Assembly (NCBI GenBank): GCA_015698045.1
Contig: BLAL01000162.1
Coordinates: 310,001 to 374,000 of the forward strand
Source of the DNA: Rhizophagus clarus
Lineage: Eukaryota; Glomeromycota; Glomeromycetes; Glomerales; Glomeraceae
Length of the DNA: 64,000 nucleotides
Reading direction: 5' to 3'
Shown here: positions 11,843 through 25,440 of the stretch, piece after piece
Position numbering within the stretch: position 1 is the stretch's first letter
Layout: every line of letters starts with the position of its first letter
The notes under the pieces: model-generated
What the model was told of the DNA's origin: nothing
Database searches by the model: none
The model's input: the letters and a program-made list of their open reading frames with translations, nothing else
Program-made: the position numbers and the translations under genes

Positions 11843-13968
11843 ATGATCAACGGTCAAAAAAAAATTTCGAGTATCCGTCCAATTAAAAAACGAGATCTAA
11901 AAAAGCTACTTTATAAAAATCCATCGGTATCAAATTATGCCACTTCTTCTTCGTCTTTAGTTTCTTTTGGTTTCTCTACTAATACAAGAGTTGATATATC
12001 TGATTTACAGAATGTTAAAAAAGAATTAAAAGCTATAGGAAATAACGCATTAGTTAGAAAAGAAGAATTTGAAAGATGTATAGAAAGTTTGGATGAACGT
12101 GGTAGTACAATAAGTAATTCATTTGGAAGTGTAATTCATGCTGGAGGAGTTGTAGCAAGGCTAGGAAGTCCCAATGTAAAGAGTGTAAAGAGAGGTGGAA
12201 GTCCCACTATACCTAAGGTAGGAAGTCCACATGTTAATCGGTTAGGGAGTCCGAATGTACATAAGAATTCAAAAGAGAAAGGATCCAAGAAAAAAGGAGC
12301 TAACATAAAAGTAAAAACAGAAGATTCAGGTGATTTGATATTTTAAATATTTATGATCATTTGATCTGATTATTATCCTTGATGTGGTTTGATGATCATT
12401 TAATTTTTACACACAGATTTTGATGACCTATACGATCCTAGGCCTCAGAGAAAAGAATCTTCAAAAACTAGCTCGTAAGGAGTGTGCTTTTTTTTATAGT
12501 TTTGGGCATTTTAATGATCCGTTGTATGATAAGAATAATTTGGTTCATTTTTTATAGTGGTACACATAGGAAGAAAAAGATGCTAAAAAGAAACGCACTG
12601 AGCGAAGATGAGAGCGATTTCTCAGATTTCGAAAAAGTGAAAGGTTCAAGAACTTCTACACCAAATCGTACCGCCCAAAATAAGACTTTGGTTAGTTGTT
12701 TATTTAACGTGTAAAATTTTCTTCCAATTGTTATTCAATATAGTAATTTTCTGTATTCTGATATTGGAAATATTTTTTTTTTTTTTTTAAGAAGTCAGGG
12801 AATGCAGGATCCTTTAAAAAGAGAAAACGCAGTACTTCAGAAGTTACAAATACGGCAACGGATGATACACCCGTTGTCAAATCAAATGTAGCAATTAAAA
12901 CATTTTACGATTACGTTGAACCCTATGTTAGAGATTTTAAAGATGAAGATGTGCAATTCTTGGAAACGAAGGTAAATTGTATTTATAAGCTTTGCTTTGA
13001 TTTTTAATATTTTAATTTAATAAGGAAATTTTTTAATTCTGAAGGGAGACGACATCACGCCATATGAAATTCCGAAACTTGGAAGGCACTACGTGGAAGT
13101 TTGGGCTGAAGAAGAACGTAACCTTCTTCCTCAAACACCAGATGAACTAGAATCGCGCCGAGATGATCATATGGATATTGATGGACCTCTAAAGTCCCAT
13201 GATGGTGATGATGAACAACGATCTGCTAATTTCATAGTCGACCGTCTACTAGCAGCTTTTCTCGAATATCCGGAAGCTGCAAATTTTCTAAATCAACCTG
13301 ATGAGTCACAAGTGAACGGTCAGAATGGACATTATGAAAGGGTTGAGATGGACCGGGATAAATCCATGGACGATCGACTCAAGCGAGAGCTCCAAGCATT
13401 GGATTTGATGGATGAAAATGATGTTAGTAATAGTGATCAATTAATGTAATTATCTGTAAACTAGCATAAATCCATTGTCAACATTGTTTATAGGTACAAT
13501 GGGACGAACGAGAAGACGATGAAATAAGCATTAAGTTGCGAGAATTGCAAGCAAAACTGCGTGAACAAAGCAAACGGAACAATTATCGTAAACAGATTTT
13601 GATCGAAAAGGTAAAAGCTCAAATAGGTTGGCAACAGTATCAATCATATTTAGAGACTCTCGACACACAAATCGAGGAAGCTTACTTGGCCAGATTTGTG
13701 AGTATTTTCTTTCATTATAGGTATATACACGTATATAGACTTATAATTTATCCCTATTTACTACTTTTATTAGCCTGAAAAGGATAAGTCAAAAATTACA
13801 AAGACCAAGAAAAACAAAAAGCCGACGCCGTTGCTTTCGGAAGTCGAGTCACTTCTTGACCAACGTAAAAAACTGGTTGAAGGGATTGGCGCTTCGTTTG
13901 CTCCAGAAGAATATTCTTTCACGCCTGGTAAATTACTTTTCGACAAGGAGACAATTGCAAAGTTGTAG
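11843..13968 (+). CDS. NGG1: SAGA/ADA complex subunit Ada3 (Ngg1)
   Basis: Exons 11843-12329, 12417-12474, 12558-12690, 12792-12971, 13045-13422, 13494-13697, 13774-13968; about 544 residues. Ada3 links the Gcn5 acetyltransferase to Ada2 within SAGA in the nucleus. The N-terminal half is low complexity and carries repeats of the type RLGSPNVxS (LGSPNV, GGSPTI, VGSPHV, LGSPNV, near residues 112-140). The C-terminal half is the conserved Ada3 domain. It opens with FYDYVEPYVRDFKDEDVQFL and DITPYEIPKLGRHYVEVWAEE, and ends with a helical region (LRELQAKLREQSKRNNYRKQ) and LLDQRKKLVEGIG. The second intron has donor GTAAGG and the third GTTAGT; all phases close. Confidence 0.9.
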
Positions 13969-14854
13969 CATTGTCCGGCCAGATTATATAACTGGCCCGT
14001 ATATTCGTAAATGAATATGAAGTTTCACTTTAATAGTGGGACAATATATATTCTTTGATATTTCAGCATGAAATGCATTTAGAACAGATAATATATTAAT
14101 CTAGAAGTAAAAAGTTTGCAGGTTGAACTTTTACTTTTAAAAGAATCATGTATATACGCATCAATTATGCAATTTTTTTTTTTTTCTTTTTCCTTTTTTT
14201 TTTTTTTTTTTTTTTTTTGTGCAGTCACGGTCGTCACGCATTTTATATTATAAACGAGAAATGATAACTAATTGTTTTTCTAATTTGTAATTTTATATAC
14301 ATCAATCATATTATTCGACATAATAAACAATGTCAGTAGGACCCGGACAATTATAGTAAAAATTTGTCTTCGTCATCCCAAACATCTATAGACATAAAAC
14401 TTTGTAAAAAATATTCGCCCTTTTATTTTCTATAATTTTGTAATTTAAAAAGTAATATTTAATAATAATAATTTTTATTTTTTGTATACTCTATGTATGC
14501 CGATAGTGAAAAAGCATATTCCCAAAATATTGCCATGTTACATAAATTTAAATTTGCAAGACTTTAAAAGATTTTTCTCTTTAAAAGCCGCATCTTTTTT
14601 ATAATATTAGATTAATAAATATCATATAAATTGTACAACAGAAATTAAAAAATCTAAACTAAACTGCGTGTTCAATATGTAAAATCACCCTATAAAGAAA
14701 GCGATGTCAGCTTTTACAATTTACGCTTCTAGGCTATGACCTAGTCAGCTACCCCAAAAAAAGAAAAAAAGAATCCTACAATCTATATTAAATGCATTAT
14801 GATCTAAATAATTCATTTGACGTTTTTCTGTCCGCTAAGAAGCGTGTGCGTTTC
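13969..14854. other. Non-coding interval (0.9 kb)
   Basis: 3' flank of ADA3, with a long poly-T region at 14171-14219. Nothing coding recognised. Confidence 0.5.
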
Positions 14855-15400
14855 TTAACGGTAGTGTTGGAGGTTTATAATTTGAGATGGTCCATGTAGG
14901 CGGATATTTTGCCAGCGTGAAACATTCGTGTCATTAATGATGTCTTCAGTAAAGCGAGTAGTCGAGTGCATTTCGAGCGTGATTTCTTCGATCGTCGATA
15001 GTGGTGTCTAAAAATAACCTTATTTATTATTTATTTATTTGATGTTATCAACCAACTAATTTTAAAACCAAATACATAGAAAAAAATGAAATTAAACTAT
15101 ATAAAAGAAAAAAATCTATTAACTATATCATTAAATTAAAAACACCCCCTTCTCCGAGGCTGTCAGCCAGTGTCTAATAATAACCTTTTCAATACAGTAC
15201 AAATATTATTTGACTAAAATCACAAACACGTGATAAATAGTGATCGAAAACGCGCAAGCTCAATAACCATATAAGGTTAAATTCTGTTTGCATCTCTACA
15301 AAAATAGAAGCTAAACACGCTTTCACCTTTTGTACAACGATTTATATAACTCTTCTTTCGTGAGTCGCGACTTCGCGACAGTTTGTAAGATTACCTCCAT
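14855..15400 (-). CDS. Doubtful small gene (about 84 residues), function unknown
   Basis: Proposed minus-strand exons 15327-15400, 15146-15173 and 14855-15007, with donors GTGAAA and GTGTTT and acceptors ending ATTAG and TTTAG. The segment 14855-15007 is clearly less A+T-rich than its surroundings and is open for 50 codons (TPLSTIEEITLEMHS..., ending LQHYR-stop). The first exon starts MEVILQTVAKSRLTKEELYK. Phases close, but a second frame of the last exon is also open (ending YMDHLKL-stop), so the frame is uncertain. No family recognised. It could be a real short gene or a remnant. Confidence 0.3.
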
Positions 15401-15438
15401 GCCAAAGATGTAAAAGGTGCTTTGAGTATAATTTATTC

Positions 15439-15493
15439 CCTAACCCTTAGACCCACTTGTGGGTTAGGTAGGTTGCAGTTTGCAGCCTACCTT
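15439..15493. repeat. Cluster of short inverted repeats
   Basis: acccac-tt-gtgggt (15451-15464) is nested within ctaaccc...gggttag (15440-15446 with 15461-15467). It is followed by ggtagg...cctacc arms at about 15467-15491, enclosing tgcag/tgcag. This looks like the foldback end of a small non-autonomous element rather than a gene terminator. Confidence 0.5.
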
Positions 15494-15590
15494 TTTAATG
15501 AGTTTTATGTCCACGTTTGCTCATTTAAAAATAACTAAACAAGTTGTTATTCGCAAACACCGCCTAGCATCCGAAGTTGGTTAAATTGGA

Positions 15591-15872
15591 GAAGCTGCGG
15601 TTGTCTATCAAGGGTTCGCCCTTTCTGACTTCTAAGGCAGATTCAAAAATGGAGTTTAATTTATAACAATAATAATATAGGCAAAATGAAAATCTTGGAC
15701 CAAAGAATAAGGTGCTTTGTTCTAAGTTGAGAATATATATTTATGTACAATTTTTAAGAAAACCGCCATTCTCAAACTTGTTCATCGTATCCTATATTCA
15801 ATGATTTTGGTAATTATGATGAAACTGCGGTTGTTTATAGGGATTTCCCATCAAACTTCTAAAGTAGAATCA
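15591..15872 (+). repeat. Pair of diverged short direct repeats
   Basis: About 57 bases at 15591-15647 resemble 15821-15872. Shared blocks are gaa(g/a)ctgcggttgt(c/t)tat, a tcccat/cgccctt block, and (g)acttctaa(g/a)g(c/t)aga(a)tca. The differences are largely C/T and G/A. The unit is of unknown origin. Confidence 0.45.
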
Positions 15873-16066
15873 TAGCCGTTTTTTTCATGTATTCATCTTT
15901 TATCGTAAGAGAGTCATTATAGACAATTGTTTATCGTGATTTCTTGAGCGTAAAGGTATGAATACTGTCTAACATTTTCAGATTGAAGTATAAAAAAAAA
16001 ACAAACAAAATAATTGAATATTAGGTTCCTTGAAATCAATATCAATATGTAATATAATGTAATGTT

Positions 16067-18742
<2,676 letters not shown>

Positions 18743-18848
18743 AATTATTAACTGATACTATTAGAGTGGTATATCTATACGATCAGGTGAACTGTACCAT
18801 GTTACGTACAAATTTGTCGGCCATCAGTTCTTTGATAATCTCATAAAT

Positions 18849-19631
18849 ATGGACACTCCGCCAAACGAACAAGCATTTTCAGCCTCTAATACAAACACTG
18901 TTTCAGTTCAAGCACTTCCTATAAAACGGCCCAACTCTTTACAAAAATATGACAATTCTACTTCTCTTTCAGCACTTTCTTCAGTATTTACAGATCAGAG
19001 ACCTTCAACTTCTCTAGTTAGCAATTGGACACCTTCTTCTTTCGGCTCTCTGACTTCTATTGATCAATTTTTTCTAAATTCTAAAAAAACGTCCAATTCT
19101 AGTTTAAATTGGCTTGGTATGACGGGTGGAAGCAACAGCGTTGATTCACCGGATCCTGTTATTCAAGATGCGATTTTGAAGGAAAAAGTTAAAAAAGGTG
19201 TTTGTGAAGTTGTATATATTTATTTATGTAATTTTTTAAAATGAAAAAAAAAAAAATAATAATTCCTGAATAATAAAACAGCTTATATAGATTTAGAAAT
19301 ATATGGTCGCCAATTATATAATGATTCTTCTCTCGGATTGTACCATATGAGTGAACATATTCGTAAAAGAGTACCACAAATCGTGGAAGATAAGGTACTT
19401 ACTTTTAAATCATTTGGGTTTTAGCAATATTTATAATTAATGTCTTTACTTTTAATTAATTAGAAAGTCTTAACTAATTTAACTAAAGATGTTGAAATTA
19501 CCTTAGAAGATATGAAAGATTCTTGTGAAGTAATAGAATCTATGCCAAAAATCCCTTGCTTTAATAATATTAGTGAAATGTTAAAGCGTACTCTAGGAAT
19601 GATTGAAGTTAAAAATAAGGATATTGTATAA
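18849..19631 (+). CDS. BLOC-1-related complex subunit 8 (BORCS8/MEF2BNB)-like
   Basis: Exons 18849-19197, 19282-19394, 19464-19631; about 209 residues. The first 115 residues are Ser/Thr/Asn-rich and probably disordered. The C-terminal ~90 residues (GLYHMSEHIRKRVPQIVEDK, then a helical stretch with EDMKDSCEVIESM and ISEMLKRTLGMI) match the pattern of animal BORCS8, LYRLQEHVRRSLPEL...SVEGLLKQAI. BORC places lysosomes by recruiting Arl8 and kinesin; a vacuole or endosome positioning role here is inferred. The N-terminal extension is longer than in animals. Confidence 0.75.
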
Positions 19632-19969
19632 ATACGCAAGTATATTACAAATATTTTAAGCACTCGTGGTAATCTATTAACAAAAAGGCACACTTAATTT
19701 GGAGACAGGTATTTTTGATAATATTTGTGCCTTCTTTTTAATGATATATTTATTATACTGTGTAGCTATCTAGCTCATGAAAGAAGAGGATATAAAAATA
19801 ACTTATTTTATGCTCTTATTAATAAATTATTCACATAAAATTCAACAATTAAATAATTTCAAACTCTCAAAATCAAATTACAATTTCAAATTCCAGATTT
19901 TTTAATTATTAGGTTCTACATTATTATAAATTAGTTAAAAACCGTTTAGGTGAAGAAAGATGGACTTGT
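19632..19969. other. Convergent 3' interval
   Basis: 338 bases between two convergent genes; only A+T-rich UTR sequence seen. Confidence 0.5.
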
Positions 19970-21088
19970 CTATCCATTATTTTGTTTGAATACAGCTAAT
20001 CCAGCTAGAACACCGATTCCTAGAAATATAAGACTAATAATCAACCAAATAAATCCCCATATTTGAGATGGACAACATTTACATTGTTTAGCAAATTTAC
20101 TAGCATCTGATTCATTAACTTTACGGAAAACTAGAACAGGAGATTATGTTTATTTTAGATGTTAAATGTACTAATAATGGTTGTTATGAGATAATATATT
20201 GGCTTACCTAAGTCATCCATAATATCCCATAAGGAGTAAAGACAAGACATTACGCTTTTTAAAGAGATAAAAAGATTGATAAATATGAAATTATTAATTT
20301 TGAATACATGTAATAAATTGAAACTTACCCAACAAACAACACGAAATATTTTAATCCAGCGCCCTTATCAATAAACCATAATAACACAATAACACCAACA
20401 AAGAATATAGTAAGTAATCTTAGTAACCAATTTCTTGCCCAATATAAAAGTGCAAGTAATATTATGCCAAGAACGATCGCTGCAACCTTCAACACGATTC
20501 TATTGTCGGTATCGTCAAAACCGCAAAATATCAATATTGCTCCTATGAGAGATGACCCAAGATATCCTAGAAATAACATATAAAAGAATTAGTATTATAT
20601 CACATGTAATGATTTTTGCAAATTAAACTTCAACACACCAGCCGGTAAAGTACAACATGAAAATCCACCTCTCTAAAGTAATGTTGATTTAGTTACGTCA
20701 TTAATAACACTAAAGCCAAATTCGATTGCGACTAGTTACCATCCTTGTTACACCTCCTTCGTCAGGATCGATTTCAACTGATTCAATTGTGGCTCCAGTA
20801 CAACATCCAGCCGCAGCATGCGAAAATTCGTGTAAAGAAACTGTCAATAACTATTATAAGATAGCTAAATTAATTTAACACTAGATTACGAATGTATCAA
20901 GAAATCATAATAAATCAAACCTTGAATGGATATAAAATAATCTTTAATATAGGTAAGTGCCATAGAATGAGTATAGCTAATGCATATGCTCCAACAAAAA
21001 TAAGTGTGATTCTTTGTTCTGGTGTAGGTCTTAACCTATCTACCACGTCTTGACCTGTAACAGCTCTAGGTTCTAGTATAACAGGCAT
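19970..21088 (-). CDS. M50B-type membrane zinc metalloprotease-like protein
   Basis: Exons 20921-21088, 20740-20850, 20639-20672, 20329-20566, 20208-20254, 19970-20130; about 252 residues. A TM segment (GAYALAILILWHLPILKIIL) precedes the zinc motif LHEFSHA (HExxH) near residue 62. Next come a Cys-rich turn (AAGCCTGA), an EIDPDEGG segment and MRGGFSCCTLPAGYLGSSL. Several more TM helices follow, with a C-terminal hydrophobic segment IWGFIWLIISLIFLG. This order matches the Peptidase_M50B-like family of fungi. Proteolytic activity is plausible because both His and the Glu are present, but the substrate is unknown. Confidence 0.85.
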
Positions 21089-21714
21089 ATTTTGACGTGT
21101 AAAATATATTTTAAATGTATTTTCTTTTTACCTTTCGTTGAATTCAATTGTCAAATTTCTGTTTGAGGAAATAACTTTTAACGTAGTAAAAACGAAAGGT
21201 GGCACTACACGGAACTATATTTCAAAGGATTTGACAGCAGCAGTAAGGCGAAGCGGTTTTTATACATTATCATACAAAAATTTTTCATGAAGTGAAACGT
21301 ACAACAAACCCCGGATTTCATTATTTTATTATGATTATTTATGATATCATATAAGCTTGGCTACAACGTCGTTTATAGTTATCATTTATGTACTTCTAAT
21401 TCTGATCATTATGTAATACACATCCAGAGCTGCCAAGTTTTACACAACCATTTGTGTAAAACCAAAGGCTGAGAAGCAGAAACAACAATAATATCAACTT
21501 TCAGGAAGAACTTTTCAATTATGATATGATAATTGACTAGGTTAATAAAACACCGCTAAACAGATTTTGAACATCCTGGAATAAATCACATTTTTCGTAT
21601 TACTGTGCTTACTAATTATTAACACGGTTTTGTAAAGATCCTCATATTTTAAAATCAAATACAAGAAAAAAATAGTTTTAAACAACACAGTTCTGCCAAC
21701 AACTCACATTCCTG
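21089..21714. other. Non-coding interval left of the Fanzor block
   Basis: Promoter of the M50B gene at the left, otherwise no coding sequence. It contains a perfect 11-bp inverted repeat at 21437-21462 (listed). Confidence 0.5.
21437..21462. repeat. Perfect 11-bp inverted repeat (hairpin)
   Basis: gttttacacaa - ccat - ttgtgtaaaac, four-base loop. It lies about 250 bases left of the first Fanzor copy. Purpose unknown. Confidence 0.7.
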
Positions 21715-22690
21715 AACAAAGACCACATTTTTAACAACCCTGGATAAAAACAAGAATACTTACCAAAGTGCGAATAAAATTAAAGAGACGTATGACGTCT
21801 CAGTCGAAACATTGCGACGATGGGCCAACTCCGGAAGAATTGCTATTGTGAGGACACCTGGTGGAAAACGACTCTATTCAATCACAGACATACGAGGAAT
21901 CTTTGGAGACAACCAGACACAACCCGCGCAAAAGGTCAAGATCTGCTATGCCAGAGTCAGTTCAGAGCATCAACGAGGTGACCTCGAATGACAGATTGCA
22001 AATCTCCAACAGCACTACCCAGAACATGAAATCGTCAGCGACATTGGCTCAGGGCTCAACTGGAAACGTAGGGGTTTTGTTGCCCTTCTAGAATGAATAC
22101 ACGCTGGAGGAATCGAAGAAGTGGTGATTACCCGAAAGGTTTGATTTTAATTATTTATTTGCTTTGATTTATTATTTTGCTGACTTTTTTATTAGGACCG
22201 ATTGTGCCGTTTTGGATCCGAGCTTGTGGAATGGATCTTTGAGAAGAATGGGACTCGGCTCGTAGTACTCGGTACGGACGTCAGTGCCGAAAGTAATGAA
22301 GCCGGAGAACTTGCAGAAGATTTGCTTGCAATCGTCACAGTGTTTGTAGCGTGGCATAATGGATTACGTTCAGCCGCAAATCGCAGAAGGAGAAGAGATG
22401 TTGCCCAAGAGATTAAAGACATCCAAGAAGGAAGTGAAGAAACCTCCAGCAGGCAAGGTACAACGGATTCACATTTATCCCAACCAGCAGGGGCATCTGA
22501 AACTCAGAAGATGGATGGGAACAGCATGATGGACATGCAATCGGTGTCTTACTGCGGTCGAAAAAGAAGGTATCAGACGAGAAAAGAAGGATTTACGCGC
22601 ACTATGTCTCAACGCAAAAAACTTCAATGATACCAAATGAGTCCTTGAAACACCCTATGACATTCGTGATGAAGCAATAAATGACTTGCC
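21715..22690 (+). pseudogene. Truncated Fanzor (TnpB-like) element, relic copy 1
   Basis: Aligns to the 5' half of copy 2 (23425 onward), including about 75 bases upstream of the start codon, the first intron (22139-22195) and the region through DIRDEAINDL. It ends abruptly at about 22687, before any RuvC motif. It is broken by many stops. TGA at codon 20 matches a Ser codon in copy 2. TAG and TGA replace two Trp codons of copy 2 just before the intron. Further TGA codons fall in the second exon. The recognisable part carries the KR-rich NLS-like HNPRKRSRSA and the TnpB N-terminal block LKLRRWMGTA. It cannot encode a nuclease. Confidence 0.85.
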
Positions 22691-23424
22691 TGGGAGGTGT
22701 TTTACATGGGGTCGTTTGGTCAGTATTCTATGGCACTAATTTAAAGATTGAATTGCTGAATAATCATTGAGAAATTTATCCCATAGCTTAATGCAAAATT
22801 ACTACTTTTTAGATTTGTGATGAGAATAAGAATGTTATTTTAATTTAAAAATTCAATTTAATTTCGGTTCATCATACATGAAGCTGTTTAAAATCAATAA
22901 AATTAAAAATGCTAAAGGAAAAGGGTTTTTTAATCTGAAATGTCTTTTAACAAACACATTTTTTAAAAAAGTTTGATAAAAATCCATAGTATAATTGGGA
23001 ATAATACAGTATATGCTATTTTTCTTATCATGATATGAAAGAAGTTACAAATATTGCGTGATAAGCAGGAAATTTTGAGTTTTTAATTTCCATGTACTGT
23101 TGTACATATCAAAATTTAGCGGCAAGATACCCCTCCTGCAATAAAGCAATCAAGATCCTTGTGGCATCACCTCGACTTTAAAAATATCACCCTTACTTGA
23201 TTCAAATAAATTTAAAAATACGACGCAGTTTTAAATGTCACCTGTCCACTAAACTCGTGGTATTCTTCATTACACCAATTTTGAATACTTAACCAAGACG
23301 CGTCACCGCAGATTTCAAGACGCGTCATATTTACAGTAACTCGTAATTCTCACGGCTGCAATTACTATTTAAGCAACCACGAAAAATAATTTTAAAATTT
23401 TAAATAAGAACAGCTCAGTAACCT
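22691..23424. other. Spacer between the two Fanzor copies
   Basis: A+T-rich, no open frame or recognised element. The boundary with copy 1 is sharp at the protein-homology level. Confidence 0.5.
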
Positions 23425-23507
23425 ATTTTTTTGACAGAACCACCTTTTTTATAACCTGGCTCAGAACAAGAATACTTACTAAAGTGCAAATAGACTCCAA
23501 GAGACGT

Positions 23508-25414
23508 ATGACGTCTCAGTCGAAACATTGCAATGATGGGCCAATTCCAGAAGAATTGCTATTGTCAGGATGCCTGGTGGAAAATGACTCTATTCAATTA
23601 CAAACTCTATATGAGGAACCTTTGGAGACAACCAGACACAACCCGCGCAAAAGGCCAAGGTCTGCTACTCCAGAATCAAACGACAGATTGCAAATCTCTG
23701 ACAGCATTACCCAGAATGTAAAATTGGCTCAGGGCTCAACTGGAAATGCAAAGGTTCTGTTGCCCTTCTGGAACGAATACACAAGAGAAGAATCGAAGAA
23801 ATGGTGGCTGCCTGAAAGGTTTGAGTTTAATTCTTTTTATTCATTTTAATTTCTATTGTCTTTACCATTTCATTAACTTTTTTATTAGGACCGATTGTGT
23901 CATTTCAGATTCGAGCTTATGGGATGAATCTTTGAAAAAAATGGGGCTCAACTCATGGTATTCAGTACGAATGTCTGCTCCAAAAGTAGTGAAGCCATTG
24001 AACTCACCGTCACGGTTTTTGTGGCAAGACATAATGGAATACATTCAGCCACCAACTGCGGAAGAAGACAAGTTGCCTAAGTCCAAAAGTTCCAAAATTC
24101 CAGCGGGCAAAGCACAGCGTATCTGACTCCTTCCTACACAAGAAGAGCGGCTAAAACTCAGACGATGGATAGGGACAGCACGCTGGACGTACAATCAATG
24201 TCTTTCCGTAGTTGAAAAAGAAGGTGTCAACCGGAACAAGAAGGATTTGCGGGCACGATGTCTCAATGCTGTAAATTTTAGGAATAATGCAGAACTTAAG
24301 TGGGTCATGGAAACACCTTATGATATACGAGATGAGGCTATAAATGACCTGCTTAAAGGATATTCTACCAATTTTGCCACCAATCGTAAAAAATTTAAGA
24401 TGAAGTTCCGTTCCAAAAAAGATCCTCACCAATCAATTGTAATACATTCTAAATATTGGGGCAAGTCTCGTGGTGAATATTCGTTCCTTCCTAAAATGAA
24501 GTCAGCAGAACCTCTTCCAAATAAGCTTGAGTATGATAGCCGCCTTGTTGTGAATCAACTTGGTGAATTTTACCTTTGCATACCTAGACCACTTGAAATA
24601 CGGGCTGAAAACCAAGGCCCTATGTTTCAAAAGGTTCTTATCTGTTTTTTTTTATTATATTATTTATATTATTTATTAATTTAAAACTTTAATTAATTAT
24701 GTATTTAATAATTTAATAGGAAGGATCAGGAGTGATTTCTCTAGATCCAGGTGTGCATACATTCATGACGGGTTATGATCCAAGTGGAATGGCTGTTGAA
24801 TGGGGTAAAAATGATATTGGCCAAATTTACAGGTTATGTCATGCATATGATAAACTCCAGAGCAAGCGTGATCAAATTCATGGAAAAAGAAATAAGCGAA
24901 AACGTTACAGGTAAAATTTATTTATTAATTAATTATTTATTTGATAATTTTATGTATTTATTACTTTTAATTGCAGATTGATCATGTTATGTTACGAATT
25001 CACAAGAAAATTCGTTGTCTTGTGAATGATTGTCATTATAAGCTGGTTAAATGGCTTTGTGAGAATTATCGTATTATATTACTACCTGAATTCCGCACTC
25101 AAGAAATGATCCGACGTGGGCAACGATGAATTGGATCCAAGACTGCTCGAGCCATGTGTACATGGTCACATTTTCACTTTCGACAGCATTTGATCCATAA
25201 GGCACGTGAATATCCATGGTGTCAAGTTGTAATTTGTACAGAAGAATATACAAGCAAAACTTGCGGATTCTGTGGATATATTCATAAAAAACTAGATGGA
25301 TCTAAAGAATTTTGCTGTCCCCAATGCAAAACAAAACTTGATAGGGATATAAATGGTGCTCGTAATATTCTCTTAAGATATCTCACAAAAAAGGAAAGAG
25401 TCAGCTTAGGCTGA
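23508..25414 (+). pseudogene. Fanzor RNA-guided nuclease gene, damaged
   Basis: Proposed exons 23508-23818, 23889-24633, 24720-24910, 24977-25414; about 560 codons. Exon 1 encodes a disordered, NLS-bearing eukaryotic N-terminus (HNPRKRPRSA). Exon 2 starts the TnpB core: LKLRRWIGTARWTYNQCL, then METPYDIRDEAINDLLK and a KxKMKFRSKK stretch. Exon 3 carries RuvC-I (ISLDPGVHTFMTGYDPSG). Exon 4 carries RuvC-II (IILLPEFRTQEM), a CGFC...CPQC zinc ribbon, and RuvC-III (LDRDINGARNI). All three acidic catalytic residues (D, E, D) are kept. Three defects are visible: an in-frame TGA at 24124-24126, a one-base phase mismatch where exon 3 joins exon 4 (24910/24977), and a TGA at 25126-25128. Fanzors cut DNA guided by an RNA encoded at the element's 3' end. 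Family call firm; the Fanzor2-like subtype is tentative. Confidence 0.85.
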
Positions 25415-25426
25415 CGTGGGAGCCTA
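25407..25426 (+). ncRNA. Candidate 3' hairpin of the Fanzor guide RNA
   Basis: taggct - gacgtggg - agccta, a perfect 6-bp stem that overlaps the stop codon (25412-25414). In TnpB and Fanzor systems the guide RNA scaffold overlaps and follows the 3' end of the gene, so this hairpin is in the right place. An alternative pairing ggga/tccc exists just beyond. No transcription evidence is available from sequence. Confidence 0.3.
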
Positions 25427-25440
25427 TTCCCTTACAGGAC

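Larger units (their letters stand above)
23425..25440 (+). mobile_element. Fanzor (eukaryotic TnpB-like) element, copy 2, nearly full length
   Basis: The left limit is set by similarity to copy 1 (acaagaatacttac(c/t)aaagtgc). The right limit is only a guess, just past the stop codon and the 25407-25426 hairpin. No terminal inverted repeats or target duplication were found, as expected for IS605/IS607-like elements. The element carries one intron-containing gene (23508-25414). Confidence 0.7.
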
